Source: an uncultured Candidatus Melainabacteria bacterium
GTDB lineage: Bacteria; Cyanobacteriota; Vampirovibrionia; Gastranaerophilales; Gastranaerophilaceae
DNA: 64,000 bases
Assembly: GCA_934691935.1 (NCBI GenBank)
Contig: CAKUTH010000002.1
Coordinates: 357,325-421,324 of the forward strand
Direction: 5' to 3'
Position numbers and translations under genes: made by a program. How positions within the stretch are numbered: the first letter of the stretch is position 1; each line of letters begins with the position of its first letter. Under the pieces are notes generated by a model. That model was not told where the DNA came from, did not search any database, and saw only the letters and a list, made by a program, of their open reading frames with translations. This document shows positions 53,345-61,595 of this stretch, one piece after another.

Positions 53345-53716
53345 ATGGTCGATAACAGATCAGCTGGATTCTTCGGAATCGGAGGCTCTTTCAATTTCAA
53401 AAGCGGAGATATTTCAGGCACAGCTGCCAAGACACAGGATGACAAAATGGGTCAGGGCAGTGAATATTTTGCGCAACAAAGGAGAGAGGAAGAAGAAGAA
53501 AATTCAGAAAGTGAAAAGTATACGGATAGAAGCGCTCAACTGCGAGCGACATTGAATTCACTTGCTATGATGAACGTTGCAAATGTTATAAACTCTCGCA
53601 AAAAAGCGTTTGAGGAACAAAAAGCGCGTCAACAAGCCTCTGCTGATAGTGATAAAATAAGAAAAGAGCTTGAAAAAGAATTTCAAAACCTAGCCCACGA
53701 GAGTGAAGAAGAATAG
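53345..53716 (+). CDS. Uncharacterised 123-residue polar protein
   Basis: Not recognised. A Gly/Phe-rich start (SAGFFGIGGSFNFKSGD) is followed by an extremely charged helical part (RREEEEENSESEKYTD, EEQKARQQASADSDKIRKEL). No signal peptide, membrane segment or Cys is present, so it is probably cytosolic and partly disordered. GAGGG precedes the ATG. It faces the prepilin gene convergently with 14 bp between. The shared leader motif links it loosely to the 548-residue protein at 39168. Confidence 0.6.
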   Translation: MVDNRSAGFFGIGGSFNFKSGDISGTAAKTQDDKMGQGSEYFAQQRREEEEENSESEKYTDRSAQLRATLNSLAMMNVANVINSRKKAFEEQKARQQASADSDKIRKELEKEFQNLAHESEEE

Positions 53717-53730
53717 AAAATTTTGTGGCT

Positions 53731-54765
53731 TTAATTTTTAGGTTTACCCAATTCGTAAGGTGTATATTTGAGTTTACCTTTGGTTAGTACAGAAGTCATA
53801 CTTTCATTTTTGCTAAGTGATTTGCTATCGAACATAATATCAAATCTGTAAATATCAGCACCAAACTGGTTAGGTCCTTTGTTTACGCCATTGGCATCAA
53901 AATAAATGAGCGCACAACTATAAGTTGTTTGTTGATATTTTTTAGGTTGTCCATTTTCGTCTAGTACTGGATAACCATCTTTATCTAATATAGGACTTTC
54001 TGCTATTCTAGGGCATTGACTAAACTGTGATACATTATATGCAACACCATTTGCTGATATAAAATATGGTGAAAATGCGTCTGTAGCTGAAGTAACACCA
54101 TTTGAGTAGTATGGTATGTCGCCTTTAATAGGTATGGATTTACACATTTTAAGTCTTGGATTCCAAGTCCCAGGACATTTTTGCGCACCTTGGAATTGCG
54201 CATACAATTTATCCGCAAGTTCTGCAGAAGTTTGGTTTGTGTCTGAAATACAAGTTATATCTGAACAACCATTTTGCGCAGAATACATTTTTAAAGCATT
54301 TTGCATTTCTGAATATGCTTTTTTGACTTGTGTTACCAAAACTTTTTCTTTGTAATGCGCGACAACGCTCGGCAATGTCAACGCTGCCACAACACCGATA
54401 ATACCAAGGGTGATGAGAACCTCTGCGAGAGTGAATGCTACGCGTTTATGTAACCTTGAAACAGATCGCGCAATTAATGCGCGATGACATGGGTTGAAAA
54501 AGTCAAACGAATATCTGTCATCGCGGACACAGTTCCGCGATCTAACATCACACTTATCCTGTATTTGAGACGCTGAAACTGCTTGGTTGCTCGCGTTTAA
54601 CGGGTCTACGATTGACGTCTGCAATGACTTTGCCATTTTGCCGTCAAGTTCCGCCCTCAGCTCGCAATTCGCAAGTTCGGCATGACGATATTTGTTATTG
54701 TGGACGTAGTCTTGCAATCTCTCAATTTTTTTATCTAACACATTAATTTTTTTTAATTTCCTCAT
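53731..54765 (-). CDS. Type IV prepilin-like protein with a 110-residue leader built partly from repeats
   Basis: A 344-residue protein whose prepilin helix AFTLAEVLITLGIIGVVAAL starts only at residue 110-111. The mature part contains Cys pairs and a DANGVNKGPNQFGADIYRFD stretch typical of this pilin group. The leader is soluble and includes two imported repeats: one at 54588-54674 that matches the RNase P insert, and one at 54480-54550 of the GCGCGATGACATGGG/GTCATCGCGGACACAG type. No nearer ATG or GTG with a ribosome site exists, so the long leader seems real. Prepilin peptidase would remove it. Confidence 0.75.
   Translation of the reverse strand: MRKLKKINVLDKKIERLQDYVHNNKYRHAELANCELRAELDGKMAKSLQTSIVDPLNASNQAVSASQIQDKCDVRSRNCVRDDRYSFDFFNPCHRALIARSVSRLHKRVAFTLAEVLITLGIIGVVAALTLPSVVAHYKEKVLVTQVKKAYSEMQNALKMYSAQNGCSDITCISDTNQTSAELADKLYAQFQGAQKCPGTWNPRLKMCKSIPIKGDIPYYSNGVTSATDAFSPYFISANGVAYNVSQFSQCPRIAESPILDKDGYPVLDENGQPKKYQQTTYSCALIYFDANGVNKGPNQFGADIYRFDIMFDSKSLSKNESMTSVLTKGKLKYTPYELGKPKN
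54477..54550. repeat. Inverted dispersed repeat inside the prepilin leader
   Basis: Contains GCGCGATGAC and GTCATCGCGGACACAGTTCC; related words GTCATTGCGCACTTGTTGCG (43196) and GACATTGCGGGAACTGTGC (38962) show that it is dispersed. Confidence 0.6.
54588..54674 (-). repeat. Palindromic element shared with RNase P RNA, here read as protein in a prepilin leader
   Basis: Aligns without gaps over most of its length with 52142-52229: GCGAGC, then about 20 bases, ATGGCAAAGTCATTGCAGAC, 18 bases, TTAAACGCGAG. It is translated as CELRAELDGKMAKSLQTSIV and following residues. Confidence 0.8.
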
Positions 54766-54809
54766 TTTAACCCCAGAACTATTGATATTACTTAAATTAA
54801 AGCTTATTG

Positions 54810-54826
54810 GTAGACACAGCGTCTAC
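54810..54826. promoter_or_regulatory. Palindrome upstream of the XRE regulator
   Basis: GTAGAC-ACAGC-GTCTAC, 34 bp upstream of the start at 54861. It may be an operator for the regulator itself or a dispersed hairpin. Confidence 0.35.
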
Positions 54827-54860
54827 GACAAGGCAAAGTTATTGTATCACAATAAAATAT

Positions 54861-55070
54861 ATGTGTAAAGATATTTGTAAAATATTCGGCAAAAAACTAC
54901 ATGAACTCCGTGTCGCCAAAGGAATTTCTCAAGAGGAACTCGGGTTTGAAGTTGGGTTGGACAAATCAACTATTGGGAAATATGAGCTTGCAAAAAGGTG
55001 CATTAATATCCGTGTAGCTAAACAAATTGCAGAAGTCCTCGGTGTAAAATTGTCTGATATGTTGGATTAA
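54861..55070 (+). CDS. XRE-family helix-turn-helix regulator
   Basis: A 69-residue DNA-binding protein that is almost only an HTH domain: KKLHELRVAKGISQEELGFE, then LDKSTIGKYELAKRCINIRV. I use the ATG at 54861; upstream codons run through a palindrome. There is no ribosome site, and CACAAT (54848-54853) lies 7 bp before the ATG, so the transcript may be leaderless. It overlaps the convergent gene at 55067 by 4 bases. Confidence 0.85.
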   Translation: MCKDICKIFGKKLHELRVAKGISQEELGFEVGLDKSTIGKYELAKRCINIRVAKQIAEVLGVKLSDMLD

Positions 55071-55561
55071 GCTACAATTTCTTCGTTGTCTTTATCTTTT
55101 TTTATGAATAAAAATTCGCCTTTGTAAGAAGGGGCTGAACCGTTTTTATCTTTGCCTGTTGCAAGGCTTATGATGCTGTTAAATTTTGTTGGCTCTCCTG
55201 TTTTTTGAGTGTTGCCAACACCTTCGTTCAATGCTACTGTTATTTTGCCTTCAACATTTTTTTGTACGTTTTGAGTAGCTTGCGAATTCAAGTATTTGAT
55301 AGAATTCAAAGCGTCTTGGCTCAATTGAACTTGTAAACCAGAATTGTTCAATGCAATTTGTTTTGCTGTGTTTACGTCAACTTTTCCATTATACAAATCT
55401 ACACCAATATCTGCTGATTTGAAAATATTATTTGTTGTGGTATGAACGTTGTATTGACTATTTTTTTCGTTTGCACGTTTAAGAATTTCTTGCGAAACTT
55501 GTTGCAAAGTCGTTCTGTCAATTCCTAATTTATATTGTGCATTGTATACGCTCATTGCCAT
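55067..55561 (-). CDS. Uncharacterised 164-residue protein
   Basis: Not recognised. It begins MAMSVYNAQYKLGIDRTTLQ, is mainly polar with Asn/Gln/Thr-rich segments, and lacks a signal peptide, Cys and membrane helices. AAAGGGAT precedes the ATG at 55561. Its stop overlaps that of the XRE regulator by 4 bases on the other strand. The N-terminal pattern (SVYNAQYKLG) is too short to draw any link. Confidence 0.6.
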   Translation of the reverse strand: MAMSVYNAQYKLGIDRTTLQQVSQEILKRANEKNSQYNVHTTTNNIFKSADIGVDLYNGKVDVNTAKQIALNNSGLQVQLSQDALNSIKYLNSQATQNVQKNVEGKITVALNEGVGNTQKTGEPTKFNSIISLATGKDKNGSAPSYKGEFLFIKKDKDNEEIVA

Positions 55562-55711
55562 AACTTTATCCCTTTTTAAAATCGTTTCCTTAATTTATAA
55601 ATCGGCACGAAAACCGCTAAACTTTAATAATTTGGAGATGTTATGTAACATTTGTTTACAAAAAACTACAAATATAGCAATTATTAAATACGTATATACT
55701 TTATATATAAT

Positions 55712-56164
55712 ATGAGCATTGATAACACTATTTACGCACTAAGCAACATGAACGCATTACTCGGAAGCTCGCTAGGATTTGTTAATGACAGACAAAACGG
55801 CGTTCCGACAGGCTATGCACTTTCAGATATGGGCTACAATATTATGAATGGTGCATTAAGGAATATGGCATCCCGTGATATTCAGCAATACACTGGCAGT
55901 TATATGGGTTATGCAATCAATAATATTGCTGGATATGGAAATCCGATAGCTAACTATCAGGGAACATTAGGGACAATGGGAGCATTGATGCTTTCCAATC
56001 CGTTGAGTATCTTTGGATGTAATCCTTGGATGACTTCGTCGCTTTATGGTTGTGGACCTATGGGTTACGGATACTGGAACAGCGGATTTTTTGGCGGTTG
56101 TGGATGTAATCCATACATATTTGGCGGGCCAAGTATGTTCGGAACTTGCGGATTTTTATGCTAA
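55712..56164 (+). CDS. Uncharacterised Gly/Tyr/Cys-rich 150-residue protein
   Basis: Not recognised. The N-terminal half is polar (MSIDNTIYALSNMNALLGSS) and the C-terminal half is rich in Gly, Tyr, Met and Cys (GCGPMGYGYWNSGFFGGCGC, ending GTCGFLC), with six Cys in the last 50 residues. The composition resembles small structural or matrix proteins, or a redox-linked surface protein. No ribosome site precedes the ATG; TATAAT abuts it directly, so the exact start is uncertain. Confidence 0.55.
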   Translation: MSIDNTIYALSNMNALLGSSLGFVNDRQNGVPTGYALSDMGYNIMNGALRNMASRDIQQYTGSYMGYAINNIAGYGNPIANYQGTLGTMGALMLSNPLSIFGCNPWMTSSLYGCGPMGYGYWNSGFFGGCGCNPYIFGGPSMFGTCGFLC

Positions 56165-56180
56165 ACGCGATTTGTTGGAC

Positions 56181-57383
56181 TTAATTGCTTATTTGACCGA
56201 TTTTTTCAAAAGCATCATCAAGAATATTTTTGGTGATGTTTTTGTTTAGCAAAATTTGTTGCACGGCAGTGTTTACAATCGTGTTAATTTCTTTTTGATT
56301 ACGTGCTGTTTTTAATGACGGTTGGATTTTGTCAAGTTGTTGTGCGCTTAGCACGCGTGCTTTTGACATCAAATCGTCGTAATGCCTGTAATAATTATCA
56401 TTTAGCGCTTGTTGATTTACCGCAAGAACATTAGTAAGTTTGCCAAGTTCTAGTTGGTTTTCGTAATTCGTTAAAAACAGGGCAAATTTTAGAGCTTCTG
56501 TTTTATGTTTTGCGCGTAATGGAATTACAAAGTTCATTAATGAAAAATCATTTTGTCCTAATTTGCCTGTAAATTGTGGTGCTACATCAGTTTTTTGATA
56601 CGTCGTTGGTGCATTTTCCTTAATCATATTCAAAAAATTTGCGCCAGCTTGGAAGAACACAATTTGTTCTGCCATATATTTTTCAAGTGCTTCTCTGTGG
56701 GTTTGAGTGATTGTTTCACGAGGAATATAGCCTTCTGTGTACAAATTTTTAAAAAGTTCAAAAACCTTTGCAGATTGGTCAGAATTTATATTCTCATAAG
56801 TTACTCCATATTTATTTAAAATCCTTAACATAGTATCGTTTTCGGAAATGTTTGGAAGCATTGCATAAGCGCCAGTTTTTGATTTTATTTCAGGTGCAAT
56901 TTTTGCCACATCATCAAATGTCGCAGGAAGTTTTGCTCCAGATTTTTTGAGCAAATCTTTGTTATAGATGGTTACTGCAGATGTCGCATACCAAGGTAGT
57001 GAGTACAATTTGCCGTTATACTTTAGAGAATTTATAATTGATTTGTTAAATTGTGTTGTATAGTCTTGCGGAATTTCGTAAAGCGCACCTCTTTGTGCTA
57101 AAAGTGCAGAAAAATCTGGGTTTAAATTAATCAAATCAGGCGGATTATCACTTAAAACTGACGCTAAAGTTCTTTTTTCGCCTTCTGAGAACGGTACATC
57201 AATCCATTTTATTTTTATTTCAGGGTTTTGTGTCTCAAATTCAGTAATAACTTTTGTCATGTATGGAGAAAAGTCGCTCATTTGTAGTGTCCAGAAAATG
57301 AGTTCATCTTTACTGTTTTTGTGGCGTGGAATTGTTAAAATTGATAAAAATATGATTAACAATATTAAAAGAAATTTTTTCAT
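56181..57383 (-). CDS. Extracellular solute-binding protein, sugar ABC transporter type
   Basis: A 400-residue periplasmic binding protein. The N-terminus MKKFLLILLIIFLSILTIP is a signal peptide without a lipobox Cys. The mature part has the family features WTLQMSDFSPYMTKVITEFE, DPPDLINLNPDFS-like (here NPPDLINLNPDFSALLAQRG), and SLPWYATSAVTIYNKDLLKK. It would capture a sugar or polyol for import. The matching permease and ATPase genes are not adjacent, which is unusual for this class. Confidence 0.9.
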   Translation of the reverse strand: MKKFLLILLIIFLSILTIPRHKNSKDELIFWTLQMSDFSPYMTKVITEFETQNPEIKIKWIDVPFSEGEKRTLASVLSDNPPDLINLNPDFSALLAQRGALYEIPQDYTTQFNKSIINSLKYNGKLYSLPWYATSAVTIYNKDLLKKSGAKLPATFDDVAKIAPEIKSKTGAYAMLPNISENDTMLRILNKYGVTYENINSDQSAKVFELFKNLYTEGYIPRETITQTHREALEKYMAEQIVFFQAGANFLNMIKENAPTTYQKTDVAPQFTGKLGQNDFSLMNFVIPLRAKHKTEALKFALFLTNYENQLELGKLTNVLAVNQQALNDNYYRHYDDLMSKARVLSAQQLDKIQPSLKTARNQKEINTIVNTAVQQILLNKNITKNILDDAFEKIGQISN

Positions 57384-57431
57384 TACCCCTCATCTCTATC
57401 ACTTTAAACTTCAAGTTTAAAATGACAAATA

Positions 57432-57466
57432 TTTTACTTAAATATTAATTATGCTACAATTATACT
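57432..57466 (+). promoter_or_regulatory. Leaderless extended -10 promoter of rarA
   Basis: TGC-TACAAT (extended -10; hexamer 57455-57460) followed by exactly 6 bp and the ATG at 57467. A weak -35 TTTTAC lies at 57432. Confidence 0.6.
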
Positions 57467-58699
57467 ATGAATAATCTATTTACGGAACTCGAAAATATAA
57501 ATAAACAAATTCCTTTGGCAGAAATATTGCGTCCAAAGACTTTAGAGGACTTTTTAGGGCAAAGTAACGTTGTCTCGCCAAACAGTCCTATACTTAATCT
57601 TTTGAAAACAAATAGATTATTTTCGCTTATTTTTTGGGGGACTCCAGGGTGTGGAAAAACGACTTTGGCAAGGTTGATTGCAACAAAAACTAATGCAAAT
57701 TTTATTGAGATTTCAGCCGTTACATCAGGGGTCAAAGATATTAAGGAAGCGGTTGAAAGTGCAAAAGAATCCCTTCGCGTTGGCAAAAAAACAATCCTTT
57801 TTATTGACGAAATTCATAGATATTCAAAAACACAACAAGATGCGCTTTTGCCACATCTTGAAAATGGAACTTTATTTCTAATTGGTTCAACTACTGAAAA
57901 CCCGTCGTTCCAAGTTGTTCCTGCACTTTTATCGCGAGTTCAGGTTATTAGATTGAATTCTATAGATGATGTAAGCATGGAAAAAATTATTAAACGCGGT
58001 TTTGCGTATCTTGCAAAAAATTATTTGCCTATGGACTGTGAAACTGGCGCAATTGATTTTATAGTAAATCTTGCTCGAGGTGATGCAAGATATGCGCTTA
58101 ACGTAGTTGAAAATGCTTATTTTGCTAGCGATTTGAAAGATAATCGCCGAAATTTAACAGTGAAGATTATTGAGGAAATTTGTCAAAAAAGAAATACCAG
58201 ATATTCGCAACAGGAGCATTACGATTGCGCTTCGGCTTTTCAAAAGAGTTTGCGCGGAAGTGACCCTGACGCGGCGATTTATTATCTTGCAAAGATGATT
58301 TATGCTGGCGAAGACCCAAGGTTTATTGCGCGTAGGTTAATTACGTGTGCATCAGAAGATGTTGGAAATGCGGACACAAACGCATTAAACATAGCTTTAA
58401 ATGCGTATAAAGCGGTTGAAATTTTAGGTTTGCCAGAAGGACGAATACCTCTTGCGCAAGCTGTTATTTATGTTGCCAAAGCACCTAAGTCAAATGAAAC
58501 AATAATGGCAATCGACAAGGCACTCTCTGATATTCAAAGCGGAAAAGATTTTCCACCGCCAATGCATTTGCGTGATGCGCATTACAAAGATGCAAAAAAA
58601 TACGGTTTTGGTGAAGGCTATATTTACACTCATTCTGCACCCGATGAACAACAACAGTTTCTACCTGACGAACTTGTTGGTAGAAAATATACAAAATAA
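57467..58699 (+). CDS. rarA: Replication-associated recombination protein RarA (MgsA)
   Basis: A 410-residue AAA+ ATPase related to clamp loaders that acts at stalled replication forks. The N-terminus PLAEILRPKTLEDFLGQ, Walker A GTPGCGKTTLARLIA, Walker B FIDEIHRYSKTQQDALL, sensor 1 IGSTTENPSFQV and the tetramerisation domain (YHYDCASAFQKSLRGSDPDA-like) are all present. It is divergent from the solute-binding protein gene. The mRNA appears leaderless, and no ribosome site precedes the ATG. Confidence 0.95.
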   Translation: MNNLFTELENINKQIPLAEILRPKTLEDFLGQSNVVSPNSPILNLLKTNRLFSLIFWGTPGCGKTTLARLIATKTNANFIEISAVTSGVKDIKEAVESAKESLRVGKKTILFIDEIHRYSKTQQDALLPHLENGTLFLIGSTTENPSFQVVPALLSRVQVIRLNSIDDVSMEKIIKRGFAYLAKNYLPMDCETGAIDFIVNLARGDARYALNVVENAYFASDLKDNRRNLTVKIIEEICQKRNTRYSQQEHYDCASAFQKSLRGSDPDAAIYYLAKMIYAGEDPRFIARRLITCASEDVGNADTNALNIALNAYKAVEILGLPEGRIPLAQAVIYVAKAPKSNETIMAIDKALSDIQSGKDFPPPMHLRDAHYKDAKKYGFGEGYIYTHSAPDEQQQFLPDELVGRKYTK

Positions 58700-58711
58700 A
58701 AGCATGTTCAA

Positions 58712-59266
58712 TTACTGTTGAGCTTTATCCATCGGAATAATTAACTGTTGACCAATGCTCAATTTGTCAGGGTTAGTTAAATTGTTTGTTTTTAAAACAA
58801 GAGCTTCTTTTTCCTTGCTATAAGAACCATAAAACCTAATCAAAATTGCTTCCATTGTATCGCCGTTTTGAACTGTATAGTTTTCGTTTACGGCAGTTTC
58901 TTCTTCCTCAGTTTTTTGTGATGACGGAATAAAGCTAAAACTGATTTTCTCTTTTTTAGCAGGAGCTATAGTGTTATCTTTTACAGAGTTAATTCCTCTG
59001 ATAGCAAAGCTAACCAAGACTGTTAGGACGAGCATTACAACTGCACCAGCAATAAATCCTGCTGTCAAATAAACATTGTGCGATTTTTCAGTTTTTTGGT
59101 TAACCTTGAAGTTTTGCCACAACAAATCCAATTCTTTTTCCCTATTCGGTCTTACGTAAACACCTACAGAATTGTCATACGAATCGTGTTTGTACTTGGC
59201 TAACGCTTCTAATACTGCCATTTTTTCTTTAGATAAATTTGATCTTCTGATAGTTGAACTTTTCAT
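58712..59266 (-). CDS. Membrane-anchored LysM-domain protein
   Basis: A 184-residue protein. A polar N-terminal cytosolic part of about 65 residues is followed by a membrane helix (residues about 68-91, AGFIAGAVVMLVLTVLVSFA), a linker, and a C-terminal LysM domain (YTVQNGDTMEAILIRFYGSY, then KLSIGQQLIIP). LysM should bind peptidoglycan from the periplasmic side, tethering the membrane to the wall. It is convergent with rarA. Confidence 0.88.
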   Translation of the reverse strand: MKSSTIRRSNLSKEKMAVLEALAKYKHDSYDNSVGVYVRPNREKELDLLWQNFKVNQKTEKSHNVYLTAGFIAGAVVMLVLTVLVSFAIRGINSVKDNTIAPAKKEKISFSFIPSSQKTEEEETAVNENYTVQNGDTMEAILIRFYGSYSKEKEALVLKTNNLTNPDKLSIGQQLIIPMDKAQQ

Positions 59267-59434
59267 GCTTTTTCCCTAATCTTTCGTGAGTCAAATATAT
59301 CACAAGCATAATTTTAAGACAAGTAACTTAACATTAAATTTAATATGCAACTTAAATAATTTTAACATGCTTCTTGATTTTTAGTGTTTTTCGTATATTA
59401 TAGGATTATACGAACTAGAAAAGGAATATAAATT

Positions 59435-59626
59435 ATGTCAAAACAATGTGAAATATGTGGTAAAAAACCAATTAAAGCAGCAAAATTAACTTTCTCACAT
59501 AAACAAATCGTTCACACTCAAGAACCTAACTTGCAATCAGTAAAAGTTAACATGAACGGTACTGTTAAGAGAATTAAAGTTTGCACATCTTGCCTAAGAG
59601 CAGGAAAAGTTGTAAAAGCTCAATAG
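59435..59626 (+). CDS. rpmB: 50S ribosomal protein L28
   Basis: A 63-residue ribosomal protein. CEICGKKP near the start and CTSCLRAGKV near the end form the zinc-binding pairs of the C+ form; LTFSHKQIVHTQEPNLQSV is the conserved centre. AAAAGGAAT leads the ATG. A terminator follows at 59719. It is a single-gene unit. Confidence 0.96.
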   Translation: MSKQCEICGKKPIKAAKLTFSHKQIVHTQEPNLQSVKVNMNGTVKRIKVCTSCLRAGKVVKAQ

Positions 59627-59718
59627 TCTTAAACGGCTTGAGTAAGTTCAGGATTGTGCGATATTGATTTTATCGCGAAATTTTTGATACTAATTTTGAA
59701 CTTTGTATGTAGATAGCA

Positions 59719-59747
59719 AAAAGAACCCGATTTAGGGTTCTTTTTTT
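59719..59747 (+). terminator. Rho-independent terminator after rpmB
   Basis: Stem AAAAGAACCC/GGGTTCTTTT with a 6-base loop and a long T-run. Confidence 0.9.
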
Positions 59748-59782
59748 ATTGAAATATTTCATGTAAATTGTCCGACTTGTTA

Positions 59783-60526
59783 TTAAAAATTTGTAACTGA
59801 TTTTTTGAACATGCCGTATTCAAATCCAAATTTTAAGTTAATAGGTTTGTCGCAATTAGCTTGTCTTGGAAAGCTCATGTATGGTACAGATTTTTCAACT
59901 GCACTTATTATAGAACGGTCAGTGCCCTCATCGTTTGAAGATTGTTCAAATTTATAGTTTTGCAAACTTCCGTCAATGCCGATTGTAACTATAATAACAG
60001 ATTGAGTATTTTTGCCAGAGCTTGGTGGGTTCCAATTGCTGTCAAGTGTCAACGCTGTTTCTTGTGCGTATTGTTTTAAATCGTTTGCCATTCTGTATGC
60101 AACAGGTTTTAATGCATCATCTCTAAGCGCTGGAGCTACGTCAGAAGCAATTCCTTCGTTTTGTTTAGTCGTTGAGTATTCATGTGCATAACTCAAAAAA
60201 GAGTTTGCGTTAACTGGTTTCATAAATACGTGAGGATTGTTGAATACAACTTGTGGTTTATATGTATCAACAGCAGTCTCTCCAGTTTGAATAACCCCGA
60301 TGCGATTTGTTTCTGAGTTTGATTTCAAATATGCATATTTTTCTGGTTTGTCGCCTTCTTTGTATTTAATTGCGTAATAGTATTCAGAATTGTTTGCGTA
60401 GATAATAGAATCTGTATCAATATACAAATCTAAATTAGGAATATCCGTATCAATCATTTCCCAATTTACGGCGCTAGCAGGCAAAATAGTCATTAAAAAT
60501 GCAATAGATAATAATAATTTTCTCAT
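59783..60526 (-). CDS. Exported protein with TonB/TolA-like C-terminal domain
   Basis: A 247-residue protein. Residues 1-19 are a signal peptide (MRKLLLSIAFLMTILPASA). The middle (about 20-150) is a polar domain of unknown fold with several Tyr-rich strands. The C-terminal about 85 residues (NWNPPSSGKNTQSVIIVTIG, DGSLQNYKFEQSS, then AVEKSVPYMSFP) match the TonB-like C-terminal fold, which contacts outer-membrane or envelope partners. There is no N-terminal anchor beyond the signal peptide, so it is probably periplasmic rather than a true energy transducer. Confidence 0.8.
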   Translation of the reverse strand: MRKLLLSIAFLMTILPASAVNWEMIDTDIPNLDLYIDTDSIIYANNSEYYYAIKYKEGDKPEKYAYLKSNSETNRIGVIQTGETAVDTYKPQVVFNNPHVFMKPVNANSFLSYAHEYSTTKQNEGIASDVAPALRDDALKPVAYRMANDLKQYAQETALTLDSNWNPPSSGKNTQSVIIVTIGIDGSLQNYKFEQSSNDEGTDRSIISAVEKSVPYMSFPRQANCDKPINLKFGFEYGMFKKSVTNF

Positions 60527-60574
60527 AATTCACCGACCTTTTTTTATTTCATTATAGCATGAAAATAGAAAATA

Positions 60575-60708
60575 GGTGAATAGGGTATTAAGACGATGAG
60601 TCGTTGAGTCGTTAGGACGATAAGTTCGTAACGTGAGTTAGTAAGTAAGGAAGTAAGTAGGTTAGTAAGAAAATCTTACTAACTTCCTTACCTACTAACC
60701 TACTTACT
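60575..60708. repeat. Octamer element: forward arm of four blocks and a short reverse arm
   Basis: Forward arm: GGTATTAA, GACGATGA, GTCGTTGA, GTCGTTAG, GACGATAA, then GTTAGTAA/GTAAGGAA/GTAAGTAG units to about 60670; reverse arm from 60674 (CTTACTAACTTCCTTACC) to 60708. Confidence 0.85.
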
Positions 60709-60732
60709 TTTTGACTTTCAACACAACAAATC

Positions 60733-60760
60733 TTGACTCAATTCTTTCAGCACGTAAAAT
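60733..60760 (+). promoter_or_regulatory. Promoter of the NifU-like / GGGtGRT genes
   Basis: -35 TTGACT (60733-60738), 16-bp spacer, -10 TAAAAT (60755-60760). A leader of about 27 nt carries AAGGGAG before the ATG at 60794. Confidence 0.6.
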
Positions 60761-60793
60761 AAAACTTGTATATAACCGAAGGGAGTATAGAAA

Positions 60794-61498
60794 ATGTTGG
60801 ATCGTATACAAGTTACACATGAAGTAGAACAAATGTGCTGCGTTAAACGTGGCGTAAAAGGTGAACCTGCTCCTATCCCTCAAGAAGGCGAATGGACAAA
60901 GGTTAAAAAAATCGAAGAAATTTCAGGTTTGACACACGGTTGTGGTTGTTGTGCTCCACAACAAGGTACTTGTAAGTTAACTCTTAACGTTAAAAACGGT
61001 ATCATTCAAGAAGCACTTGTTGAAACTATTGGATGCTCAGGTATGACTCACTCAGCAGCTATGGCTGGTGAAATCCTTCCTGGCAAAACTATTTTGGAAG
61101 CTCTTAATACCGATTTGGTTTGTGATGCTATTAACGTTGCAATGAGAGAATTGTTCTTGCAAATCGTTTATGGTAGAACTCAATCTGCTTTCTCTGAAAA
61201 TGGATTGCCTGTTGGTGCTGGGCTTGAAGATTTGGGCAAAGGTCTTTGCTCAATGACTGGTACTATTCACTCAACTAAGCAAAAAGGTGTTAGATACCTT
61301 TCTTTGACTGAAGGTTACATCCTTAAACTTGGCTTAGACAAAAACGACGAAGTTATCGGATATCAATTTGTTAACCTTGGCAAATTTATGGAAGCTGTTA
61401 AAAAAGGTGTTGATGCTAAAGAAGCATTAGAAAAATTCACTGGTACTTACGGCAGATTTGCTGACGCCGTTAAATATATTGACCCTAGAGAAGAATAA
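60794..61498 (+). CDS. NifU-like iron-sulfur cluster scaffold protein
   Basis: A 234-residue protein annotated in relatives as an Fe-S cluster assembly scaffold. Cys-rich motifs are CCVKRG near the start and HGCGCCAPQQGTCKLTL near residue 50, then the IscU/NifU-like IGCSGMTHSAAMAGEIL with a conserved Cys near residue 85. The C-terminal part (about 160-234) is distinct and includes YLSLTEGYILKLGLDKNDEV. Codon use is strongly biased to GCT, GGT and AAC, indicating high expression. It lies directly upstream of a GGGtGRT-family gene, a pairing that I have seen described for these families, and shares its promoter with it unless the intervening repeat interferes. Confidence 0.8.
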   Translation: MLDRIQVTHEVEQMCCVKRGVKGEPAPIPQEGEWTKVKKIEEISGLTHGCGCCAPQQGTCKLTLNVKNGIIQEALVETIGCSGMTHSAAMAGEILPGKTILEALNTDLVCDAINVAMRELFLQIVYGRTQSAFSENGLPVGAGLEDLGKGLCSMTGTIHSTKQKGVRYLSLTEGYILKLGLDKNDEVIGYQFVNLGKFMEAVKKGVDAKEALEKFTGTYGRFADAVKYIDPREE

Positions 61499-61501
61499 AA
61501 C

Positions 61502-61574
61502 GTTAGTAGGTAAGTAGGTAAGTAAGTGAGTAGGAACAGTTCTTACTAACTTCCTAACTTTCTAACTTACTCAC
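61502..61574. repeat. Minimal octamer element between the scaffold and GGGtGRT genes
   Basis: Forward arm GTTAGTAG, GTAAGTAG, GTAAGTAA, GTGAGTAG; centre GAACAGTTC; reverse arm CTTACTAAC, TTCCTAAC, TTTCTAAC, TTACTCAC. It begins 3 bp after the upstream stop; the next gene keeps its own ribosome site (TGAGGAAA). Confidence 0.85.
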
Positions 61575-61595
61575 TTTATAAATGAGGAAATAAAA

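Noticed and set aside
55700..55714. Seventh leaderless gene with TATAAT directly before ATG at 55712
   Set aside because: The box abuts the ATG with no spacing, so the transcription start would fall inside the gene; the start remains unclear rather than leaderless.
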